Assembly: GCA_937929915.1 (NCBI GenBank)
Contig: CALFUN010000007.1
Span: forward strand, 186,001-250,000
Length of the DNA: 64,000 nt
Origin: an uncultured Caulobacterales bacterium
GTDB lineage: Bacteria > Pseudomonadota > Alphaproteobacteria > Caulobacterales > Maricaulaceae
Reading direction: 5' to 3'
Below are positions 47,130 through 54,239 of this stretch, in pieces (within the stretch, counting starts at the first letter, position 1; each line of letters begins with the position of its first letter). The notes beneath the pieces are model-generated. The model had not been told where the DNA came from, made no database searches, and saw only the letters and a list, made by a program, of their open reading frames with translations. The position numbers and the translations under genes are program-made.

Positions 47130-47834
47130 ATGCGGCGTATAATGACAAAATTCAGGCTCAAAACAGTCAAGTCATTCATTGGCTTGGCCGTCATGTTAGC
47201 CGCGCCAATCACCTTTGCGCAAACACAGCAAGCACAAAATTTACAGGTGCAAAGCCTCCAAGCCCTACCTGCCTTCACCGATATTCAAAATGTCCGCGCT
47301 GACCTGGCGCGCATTGATGCTGCGCTCAATGGAACTGACACATTTTCTGGCCGTTTTGCACAATATGGCGCCGATGGGAGTTTTGCCCAAGGGCAGGTTT
47401 ATGTGAAACGGCCCGGGAAATTACGGTTTGAATATGATGAACCCAACCCGCTCCTCATTGTATCAGACGGCGTTACTTTAATACAGCAAGACCGCGCATT
47501 AGAGACATTTGACCGCGTACCATTATCGGCCACACCACTTAATTATTTTCTCAAAGAAAATGTCAATCTCGCCAATGATACTGAAGTTATCGGCTTGCAA
47601 AAAACAGCGCAAAACTGGCGCGTCACGGCGCGCGACGGTTCTGGCGAAGTCGACGGCACGCTCACTATGGTCGTTGATGCCAATACGCTTGCTTTAAAAG
47701 AATGGAGTATTGGTGATAGTTTTGGCGGACAAACACGGGTGATTTTGAGCGATTTACGCTATAATGAACGCTTAAACCCACGGCTATTTGTACTGCGTGA
47801 AGATAGTGATCGTCGAGACAATCGTCGCCGTTAA
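47130..47834 (+). CDS. lolA: LolA-family outer-membrane lipoprotein carrier
   Basis: A 234-residue periplasmic protein with signal peptide (FIGLAVMLAAPITFAQ). The LolA fold is shown by TFSGRFAQYGADGSFAQGQV, KRPGKLRFEYDEPNPLLIVS and PLNYFLKENVN. LolA ferries lipoproteins released by LolCDE to the outer membrane, which suits the many lipoproteins in this window. A clear TTAGGAG precedes the ATG. The Arg/Asp-rich C-terminus (EDSDRRDNRRR) is unusual but short. Confidence 0.88.
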   Translation: MRRIMTKFRLKTVKSFIGLAVMLAAPITFAQTQQAQNLQVQSLQALPAFTDIQNVRADLARIDAALNGTDTFSGRFAQYGADGSFAQGQVYVKRPGKLRFEYDEPNPLLIVSDGVTLIQQDRALETFDRVPLSATPLNYFLKENVNLANDTEVIGLQKTAQNWRVTARDGSGEVDGTLTMVVDANTLALKEWSIGDSFGGQTRVILSDLRYNERLNPRLFVLREDSDRRDNRRR

Positions 47835-47922
47835 TAAACGAATTGATTTTACGCCGCTCTAAAGCTGTGCATGACTTACAAATCGGCTTGCCTTTTTGAA
47901 AGGCGCGCCGCAAAAGACCGTC

Positions 47923-48753
47923 ATGAAAATTAAACTCGCTACATGGAATATTAACTCCGTTCGTCTTCGCCAAGACCAAGTTGTGCGGTTCTTAAAAGAG
48001 CAGCAACCTGATGTTTTAGGTCTACAAGAAATTAAATGTCTTGAAGAGGTTTTCCCCTATGCCCCGTTTCGCGAATTAGGATATGAGCATATCGAAGTCG
48101 CAGGGCAAAAAGGCTATCACGGGGCAGCCACTATATCGCGCCTTCCGCTCACGCGTATGGACACAAAATTTTGTCCCTTAGGCCATGCCCGCCATGTCAG
48201 TACAAAGGTTAAAACTGGCGATACATCGATAGAGTTTCATAATTTTTATATTCCCGCCGGCGGAGATGTTGCAGACCCTAAAATCAATGATAAATTCGCA
48301 CATAAGCTAGATTTTCTTGAAACAATGCGCCGTTATTTTGCAGATCGCTTTACCCAAAAAGATGGCCGCCTTGTGCTTGTTGGAGATTTTAATATCGCCC
48401 CGCATGAAAATGATGTCTGGAGCCATAAACAGCTCTTGAAAGTGGTTAGTCACACGCCTCTTGAAGTCAGCATCTTGGAAACGCTGCGTAAATCACATGA
48501 ATTTACAGATTGCTCACGCCTATTTACCGATGATGCAGATAAATTATTTAGCTGGTGGTCATATCGTGGACGCGATCCCATGAAAAGCAATCGCGGGCGG
48601 CGCTTAGATCATATTTGGGTTAGCCCGGCCCTGCACAGCGCAGTTCATGCAGGAGGGAAACCCGCTCATGAGATCCATGTTCCATGCCGAACATGGCATG
48701 AAAAACCATCGGATCATGTACCCATGACACAAGTGCTAGATTTAAGGGCTTAA
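47923..48753 (+). CDS. xthA: Exodeoxyribonuclease III
   Basis: The start is at ATG 47923 (MKIKLATWNINSVRLRQDQV); the track begins nine codons earlier at TTG. The 276-residue AP endonuclease/3'-5' exonuclease has the metal site in DVLGLQEIKC, the catalytic region of LVGDFNIAPHENDVW and the C-terminal RRLDHIWVSPAL and SDHVPM with catalytic Asp-His. It works in base excision repair, like nth 3 kb upstream. lolA followed by xth is a gene order I recall from other alphaproteobacteria. Confidence 0.95.
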   Translation: MKIKLATWNINSVRLRQDQVVRFLKEQQPDVLGLQEIKCLEEVFPYAPFRELGYEHIEVAGQKGYHGAATISRLPLTRMDTKFCPLGHARHVSTKVKTGDTSIEFHNFYIPAGGDVADPKINDKFAHKLDFLETMRRYFADRFTQKDGRLVLVGDFNIAPHENDVWSHKQLLKVVSHTPLEVSILETLRKSHEFTDCSRLFTDDADKLFSWWSYRGRDPMKSNRGRRLDHIWVSPALHSAVHAGGKPAHEIHVPCRTWHEKPSDHVPMTQVLDLRA

Positions 48754-48779
48754 TGAATATTGACCGTAAGGTTGCATAT

Positions 48780-48806
48780 AAAAAGCCCGCCAAAATGACG
48801 GGCTTT
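48780..48806 (-). terminator. Terminator between xthA and the response regulator
   Basis: AAAGCCCG and CGGGCTTT form an 8-bp stem with a 9-base loop. Read on the minus strand it is followed by TTTTT, so it best serves the response-regulator transcript. It may also slow xthA transcripts, whose side ends in TTTAATAAATTT. Confidence 0.8.
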
Positions 48807-48829
48807 AATAAATTTAATGGGCGCTATAT

Positions 48830-49537
48830 TTATCCAAGTTCAAGACGATAGCCTCCAGGTTCTGTGACAAGCAATGTCGCTGTACCTTTTTCCGGTTCAA
48901 TCTTTTGACGCAAACGATATACATGTGTTTCAAGCGTATGCGTTGTAACGCCAGAATTATAGCCCCAAACTTTATGTAGCAATTCTTCGCGCGCGACAGC
49001 CTTACCGCCCGCGCGGTAAAGATATTTCAAGATATTAGTTTCTTTTTCAGTCAAACGAATATCGCGCACAGGCCGACCATCCTCCGCGGCTGGCGGAATA
49101 AGTTTTTTATTGGCTGGTTTGAAGGAATAAGGGCCAATTTGGAAAACCGCATCTTCGCTTTGCTCAAAGCTACGTAAATGTGCCCGAAGCCGTGCCAATA
49201 AAACGCCAAAACGAAATGGCTTGGTAACATAATCATTCGCGCCTGCATTCAAACCTAAGATTTCATGCGCTTCTCCGTCATTTGCCGTTAACATGACAAC
49301 GGGTGTCGCAACGCCCGCCTTACGCATTAATTCGCAGACTTCTGTGCCTTGCATATCAGGCAAATCGACATCCAAAATAATTAAGTCAAAGGTTTGACTT
49401 TTAGCAACTTCAAGGCCTTCTCCGCCTGTTGCAACATCGACAGTTTCAAATTCATCATAAAGAGCAAACTGCTCGACGAGCTCTTCTCGTAGGAAATCAT
49501 CGTCATCAACCAACAAAACTCTTTTTTTTACAGCCAT
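48830..49537 (-). CDS. OmpR/PhoB-type response regulator
   Basis: A 235-residue regulator. The receiver domain has the acidic pocket VDDDDF, the phospho-acceptor Asp in LIILDVDLPD and the Lys in VTKPFRFG. A winged-helix DNA-binding domain follows (VAREELLHKVWGYNSGVTTH; LETHVYRLRQKIEP). No histidine kinase gene is near, so it is an orphan. A strong AAGGAG precedes the ATG. It somewhat resembles CenR-type envelope regulators of alphaproteobacteria, but this cannot be decided here. Confidence 0.88.
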   Translation of the reverse strand: MAVKKRVLLVDDDDFLREELVEQFALYDEFETVDVATGGEGLEVAKSQTFDLIILDVDLPDMQGTEVCELMRKAGVATPVVMLTANDGEAHEILGLNAGANDYVTKPFRFGVLLARLRAHLRSFEQSEDAVFQIGPYSFKPANKKLIPPAAEDGRPVRDIRLTEKETNILKYLYRAGGKAVAREELLHKVWGYNSGVTTHTLETHVYRLRQKIEPEKGTATLLVTEPGGYRLELG

Positions 49538-49641
49538 TCAATAGCTCCTTAAGTTAATATTTTATGACACTTAGACATCACCATCGTAATGAGCTAATCG
49601 CTATTTAGTCCGATTCTATCACAAAGGTGGGAAACATTCGT

Positions 49642-50187
49642 GTGAAATCAACGTCATTATCCATAAATACTCGGCTATGTTATATCAATATAAATCGTTC
49701 GAATATGCAAAGCTTACCTTGCCGTATTGGCCGCAAAGGCTATGTGCGCGCCGAAAAAGGGCGTGAGGGCGATGAAAAAACGCCTTTAGGAGATTTTAAG
49801 CTTCGCTTTGGCCTCTACCGCCCTGACAAATTACCCCCGCCTAAGTCACCTCTAACATTTTGGCCCCTATGCCAGACTGATGGCTGGTGTGATGCAGAAA
49901 CAGATCCTGCCTATAACCGCTTCATTCGCCGACCTTACCCCGCTAGCCATGAACCATTATGGCGCGAAGATGGCGCATATGACATTATTTTGGTGATGAG
50001 CCATAATGATAGCCCGCCGCAAATGGATAAAAATGGCACTGGGCTTGGCAGTGCCGTCTTTATCCATATCACACAAATTGATGATAGGCAGACTTTAGGC
50101 TGCATCGCCATAACCCCCGATAATATGACAAAGCTCTTGCCCTATTTACATGTTGGCATGGATATTAAAATCCACGATGAATATTAA
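49642..50187 (+). CDS. L,D-transpeptidase-like (YkuD/ErfK fold) protein
   Basis: A protein of about 181 residues. The catalytic block is SAVFIHITQIDDRQTLGCIA, with the His and the GC cysteine of the YkuD domain. GREGDEKTPLGDFKLRFGLY is the N-terminal signature. It has no signal peptide, so it may act in the cytoplasm or belong to the group annotated only as L,D-transpeptidase family. The start is either GTG 49627 or GTG 49642; the second leaves AAGGTGG as a ribosome-binding site. Confidence 0.78.
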   Translation: MKSTSLSINTRLCYININRSNMQSLPCRIGRKGYVRAEKGREGDEKTPLGDFKLRFGLYRPDKLPPPKSPLTFWPLCQTDGWCDAETDPAYNRFIRRPYPASHEPLWREDGAYDIILVMSHNDSPPQMDKNGTGLGSAVFIHITQIDDRQTLGCIAITPDNMTKLLPYLHVGMDIKIHDEY

Positions 50188-50199
50188 GCGACCCAACCC

Positions 50200-50898
50200 T
50201 TAAGCCGTATAGTCTCGCGCGCCAAATAAGGCTGAGCCGACCCGAACGCTCGTCGCGCCTATCTCAATCGCAGTTTCATAATCTTGGCTCATGCCCATGG
50301 AGAGTTTTTTTATATCATTTTGTGCAGCAAGCTTATTTAGCAGCCAAAAATGCGGCGCAGCGGCCTCTTTTACGGGCGGGATACACATAAGCCCTTCTGG
50401 ATGAATATCATATACATCCGATAAGCGCTTTAGAAACGCCGCTAAATCCTGCGGGGCTATGCCAGCTTTTTGCGGCTCCTCGCCGGTATTGACCTGCACA
50501 TAAAGACGCGGCATTCGCCCTATTTTATGCGCCGCCTTGACTAAGGCTTTTGCTAATTTTTCTCGGTCAAGCGTCTCAATAACGTCAAATAACTCTATAG
50601 CATCTTCTGCCTTATTCGTCTGAAGCGGGCCAATAAGACGCAGCTCTATATTAGGCCGAATAGTTTTAAACATATTGCCCCAACGCATTTGGGCCTCTTG
50701 AACGCGGTTTTCACCAAATATCTTCTGCCCAGCCTCCAGCATATCTTGGACGCGCTCATCAGGCTGCACTTTCGATACGGCGACAAGCTCTGGCAAATCC
50801 ACGCGCCTTGCGCGCTTGGCAGCGGCTGCAATGCGGTTTAAGACATCGGCGCGGCGCTGCAAGATTGTTAGCGGTGCATTATCTAAAGGATTAATCAT
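50200..50898 (-). CDS. YggS/PLPBP-family PLP homeostasis protein
   Basis: A 232-residue fold-type III PLP-binding protein. The cofactor lysine is in ELVAVSKVQPDERVQDML, followed by FGENRVQEAQMRW. The C-terminal SMGMSQDYETAIEIGATSVR binds the phosphate. It buffers PLP in the cytoplasm. Its ATG (cat at 50896-50898) overlaps by two bases with the ATG of the divergent thiE-like gene, so the promoters must lie within each other's coding sequence. Confidence 0.92.
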   Translation of the reverse strand: MINPLDNAPLTILQRRADVLNRIAAAAKRARRVDLPELVAVSKVQPDERVQDMLEAGQKIFGENRVQEAQMRWGNMFKTIRPNIELRLIGPLQTNKAEDAIELFDVIETLDREKLAKALVKAAHKIGRMPRLYVQVNTGEEPQKAGIAPQDLAAFLKRLSDVYDIHPEGLMCIPPVKEAAAPHFWLLNKLAAQNDIKKLSMGMSQDYETAIEIGATSVRVGSALFGARDYTA

Positions 50899-51565
50899 GC
50901 GCTCCTCTTATGCTGATTATAGTGAAAATAAAAGCTATAGCCTTTGGCAAATCGCGCAAAAGCTACGCCGAGATAATAAACACTCTCATAAATTTGGCCC
51001 TTATGTATTTATGACTGACCCACAGCGTACACCAGACCCCATGGCAATCGCGCAAAAACTTCCCAAAGGCGCAACGCTTATTTATCGGCATTTTGGGGAT
51101 GAAAATCGCGAAAAACTGGCAAATAGTTTACGCAATATAGACGGGCTAACGCTTTTAATCGGAAATGATCCAAAACTTGCAAAAACTGTGGGGGCTGATG
51201 GCGTACATATGCCGCGCAGCACATCCGCCGACACTCTAATGGATATTCGCAACGCCCATCCTGACTGGATAATCACACAAGCCGCTGCGAAAACGGAAGG
51301 TATGTCTGAAAACCTTACTCTAGACGCACTATTTGTAAGCGCTGTTTTTTCAAGTAAAAGCCCGTCAGCTGGCCAGCCGATTGGCTTAGGCCCGCTAACT
51401 GAAATAGCTCTGAAATCACCAATGCCTATTTATGCGCTTGGCGGCATAACATCTGAAACCGCGCCGCACTTAATCGGTAGCGGTGTTGCGGGCTTTGCAG
51501 CTATTGACGGTATCGTCAAAGAAATTAATCTAAGCGAAAACCGCTCTGATTCAGACATGTTTTAG
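50897..51565 (+). CDS. Thiamine phosphate synthase-like protein
   Basis: The start is ATG 50897, with AAAGGA six bases upstream inside the first codons of yggS; the track start at 50816 is not supported. The 222-residue TIM-barrel protein has FGPYVFMTDPQRTPDPM and ends with MPIYALGGITSETAPHLIGS, the phosphate-binding part of ThiE/TenI. Normal ThiE residues such as a GxDGVHxxQ loop are seen as GADGVHMPRS. It could make thiamine phosphate or be a TenI-like relative. Confidence 0.75.
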   Translation: MRSSYADYSENKSYSLWQIAQKLRRDNKHSHKFGPYVFMTDPQRTPDPMAIAQKLPKGATLIYRHFGDENREKLANSLRNIDGLTLLIGNDPKLAKTVGADGVHMPRSTSADTLMDIRNAHPDWIITQAAAKTEGMSENLTLDALFVSAVFSSKSPSAGQPIGLGPLTEIALKSPMPIYALGGITSETAPHLIGSGVAGFAAIDGIVKEINLSENRSDSDMF

Positions 51566-51566
51566 C

Positions 51567-53435
51567 TTAAAACTTAAATCCAGTTTGAATAAAAATAGCC
51601 GTTGCATCTTCACTTTGCCGCGTCACATTCAAACCATCAAACGCTGATGTGGTACGGTCAATATATTGCACGCCCGTCCCAACCGTAATGGTGTCAAAGT
51701 CATAGCTAACGCCAAACACAGCTTGGTCCGAGCTTAAATTCACATTATCATCCGTCGCATGGCCATAACCAAGGGTAAATCCGAGCCGTGAAGGCTTCCA
51801 TGTCAAGCCGACATCATAGGCTTCATAGTCACCATCCAACAGTCCATTATTTGAATGTAAATAAGACCCGCCCAGCACCCAGTCATTATATGTAAGTTCA
51901 ACCCCTGCATTAAAAGCTTCAAGATCATCAAGACCCGTAAAGCCGCTACGCTCATCCGCTCGTGCATAGCTGCCCGTTAATTCAGCCTTAAATCCATTAC
52001 CAAAATTACGGTCAAGCGCAATGCCGACTTCGACAACATTACGCAAATCTGCTGCAATTGTTCCGCTGCCTTGGTCATTATTAGAGCGCACGCAATAATC
52101 TACGCCGCAGCCTTCTGCGTTGGGCGCATATGAGGCCCCAAATTGCACCCCAACCCCAACTGTATCACCCAGTAAGCGCGGGCTTGTATAAGTCACTTTT
52201 TCCGCAAAGCCAGAGGCATCATTAACCGTTTTAACGCTGTCAAAGCCCGTATAATCTACAGGTGAATTTGAAGCGCCTGTCTTAAGCAAGCTCGGCGCGC
52301 CCAAGCTAAAGAGATAGGCCGAACCATCATCACGGCCCAGCGTCACATCCCCATAAGCGCTGCGTAAAAACACATAAGCTGATTCGAGCTGAATTTCTTC
52401 GGCTTGCGCATCATCGGCCCCGTCAGAGAAAAACTGGCTTGTATGTCCGCGTAATCCTGTGACAACGCCGTCAATCACGGCAGATGAACATCCTGCAGCA
52501 GTTGGCGGGCAATCGGGTAAGCGCTGCCCAAAGCCGCGGCGAAACCGATCATATTGCGCCCGCGCGCCAAGATTTGCACCATATTCAAGTCCGCCCTGAG
52601 TAATGGCGCTAACCTCCACTTCAATATCCGCGTCACCAATAAATTCAGCGTTCCAATCACCGGCCCCGTTCGGGTTTTCTACAGCCGCAGCCCCGACCGT
52701 AGCTCCGCCGCGAAAGACTGTTTTTAAATTATTCCAGCCAAATTTATCTTTCCAGCTTCGCTTTGCCGTTTTTGGTTGAGGCACTGGGCCTTGTTGAGCA
52801 TATGGCGGCTGACCTTGATAAGCTTGGCCCTGATAGGATTGGCTTTGATAATTTGGGTTTTGATAATTTGGGTTTTGATAAGCTCGCCCCTGATATTGAG
52901 CCTGTTGTCCCCATTGTGGTTGATTCGGATCACCATATGGCGTCTGTTGGTAATTAGGCGCTGCATAATTTTGTGCAAAATTCTGCTGCGCCGCTGGCGT
53001 GCCATATTGAGACTTAGCTTCATATGACCCTATATTATGGGCAGGCTTACGAGGCTTCGCTCCGCCATTACGGCGCCCAGGGTAATATAGGCCTGTATCT
53101 TGCGCGGCCTGTTCAGGGCCAGCTTGCAAATCTTGCCAATTAGGTTGCACCGTCTGCGGTATAGGTTGCGGACGATATGTGGGCACATGAGGTGTTTGCG
53201 CTTGGTTGGGGGCGCCATACTCATAATTTCTAGGCAGGGTTGGCGGCGCATTTACGGGCGGCGGCGGTGTTGGCAGGCTTTGCGCTGGCTGTGTTGGGTG
53301 TTCAATTTCCCAAGCTTGCTTTTTATTTTTCTTAGCAAAAGGGCTCGCTGATTGCGCGCTGGCAACTGTCATCGTCCCCATAGCTGCTAAAATGGCAGGG
53401 ATAATTAGCGAACTTGGCCGAAATGAAGACGTCAT
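51567..53435 (-). CDS. Outer-membrane porin with a disordered Gln/Asn/Tyr-rich N-terminal region
   Basis: A 622-residue exported protein with signal peptide (IIPAILAAMGTMTVASAQ). Residues about 35-230 are low-complexity and rich in Pro, Gln, Asn and Tyr, with repeats such as NPNYQ and SYQGQAYQGQ. The C-terminal 380 residues form a porin-type beta-barrel: VYVFLRSAYGDVTLGRDDGS-like strands, seen as YVFLRSAYGDVTLGRDDG, and a final IFIQTGFKF with terminal Phe. The N-terminal region is not found in usual porins and may span or bind the cell wall. It converges with the thiE-like gene, one base between stops. Confidence 0.8.
   Translation of the reverse strand: MTSSFRPSSLIIPAILAAMGTMTVASAQSASPFAKKNKKQAWEIEHPTQPAQSLPTPPPPVNAPPTLPRNYEYGAPNQAQTPHVPTYRPQPIPQTVQPNWQDLQAGPEQAAQDTGLYYPGRRNGGAKPRKPAHNIGSYEAKSQYGTPAAQQNFAQNYAAPNYQQTPYGDPNQPQWGQQAQYQGRAYQNPNYQNPNYQSQSYQGQAYQGQPPYAQQGPVPQPKTAKRSWKDKFGWNNLKTVFRGGATVGAAAVENPNGAGDWNAEFIGDADIEVEVSAITQGGLEYGANLGARAQYDRFRRGFGQRLPDCPPTAAGCSSAVIDGVVTGLRGHTSQFFSDGADDAQAEEIQLESAYVFLRSAYGDVTLGRDDGSAYLFSLGAPSLLKTGASNSPVDYTGFDSVKTVNDASGFAEKVTYTSPRLLGDTVGVGVQFGASYAPNAEGCGVDYCVRSNNDQGSGTIAADLRNVVEVGIALDRNFGNGFKAELTGSYARADERSGFTGLDDLEAFNAGVELTYNDWVLGGSYLHSNNGLLDGDYEAYDVGLTWKPSRLGFTLGYGHATDDNVNLSSDQAVFGVSYDFDTITVGTGVQYIDRTTSAFDGLNVTRQSEDATAIFIQTGFKF
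52844..52880 (-). repeat. Short tandem repeat (15-base units) in the porin gene
   Basis: Two adjacent 15-base copies of TTTGATAATTTGGGT followed by a partial third (TTTGATA). On the coding strand they encode the pentapeptides NPNYQ in the low-complexity region. Being a multiple of three, copy-number changes would keep the frame. Confidence 0.85.
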
Positions 53436-53677
53436 AAACGCAATAACCTAAATAGAATCAAATATATAATTATCTATATTGGGTATGGCCTGTCTTTTGC
53501 TAAAAAATGGTTAACGAGTATTAACTATGTTGAGTCAATCGCCCATAATACGGCAGAATCAAGCGGCAAACCTAACTGGAAATTTATGAAACTGACTCTG
53601 GCGTCACACTATTAAACTGTTATAAGCTTGGATAATAAATTTGCGGTTTGGTGCCGCAAAGCTGTTTTGGAGTACCT

Positions 53678-54127
53678 ATGTCTCGCACAAAATTTATAGT
53701 CGCAGCCTGCCTAGGTGCGGCTTTACTCAGCGCTTGTGGGTCTTTACCATTTAGCGGTAAAAAGACGAATGAAGCGCGGCGTGTGCGGGCCCAGGCGCCC
53801 AATATGGGTGTAAATTCTTTTTTATGGCGCGCTTCGCTAGAAACGTTAAATTTCATGCCACTTTCAGAGGTAGACCCATTTGGCGGCGTTATCGTCACAG
53901 ACTGGTATGCCAGCGCAGAAGCGCCAAATGAGCGTTTCAAAGCCAATATTTATATTTTAGACACAAACCTACGCGCGGACGCCCTCAAAGCGTCTATCTT
54001 TAAGCAAGTTCGCACGCCAAATGGGTGGGATGACGCTGCGATTGACGCCGACACAGCGCGCCAGATTGAAAACTCAATTTTGACTCGGGCACGCGAGCTT
54101 TATATCGCTACAGTCGACTCGCAATAA
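53678..54127 (+). CDS. DUF3576-family lipoprotein
   Basis: The start is at 53678 (MSRTKFIVAACLGAALLSAC), with GGAG six bases upstream. The 149-residue product has a lipobox (LLSACGSL) and the conserved core APNMGVNSFLWRASLETLNF, MPLSEVDPFGGVIVTDWY and FKANIYILDTNLRADALKAS. This matches DUF3576, whose gene usually precedes leuS in alphaproteobacteria, as here. The function is unknown, though its place beside lptE suggests an outer-membrane role. Confidence 0.88.
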   Translation: MSRTKFIVAACLGAALLSACGSLPFSGKKTNEARRVRAQAPNMGVNSFLWRASLETLNFMPLSEVDPFGGVIVTDWYASAEAPNERFKANIYILDTNLRADALKASIFKQVRTPNGWDDAAIDADTARQIENSILTRARELYIATVDSQ

Positions 54128-54157
54128 TAAATATAGTTTATATCGAATTTTATCATC

Positions 54158-54183
54158 AGCCTCTCGAATGAGAGGCTTTTTTT
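54158..54183 (+). terminator. Rho-independent terminator of the DUF3576 gene
   Basis: AGCCTCTC-GAAT-GAGAGGCT forms a perfect 8-bp stem with a 4-base loop, followed by seven T. It separates the DUF3576 transcript from leuS. Confidence 0.93.
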
Positions 54184-54239
54184 ATGGGCTTAGCCTGCTA
54201 TAGACAGCGCTTAGATGAACGCAGTAAAGAGCCGCCAAA

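Noticed and set aside
47886-47912. GCCTTT-TTG-AAAGGC hairpin before xthA as a terminator
   Set aside because: It lacks a T-run and sits just before the xthA start; it could be chance.
52724-53023. Minus-strand alternative ORF (99 residues) over the porin repeats
   Set aside because: It is another frame of a repetitive coding region, and its repeats follow from the DNA repeats of the porin gene.
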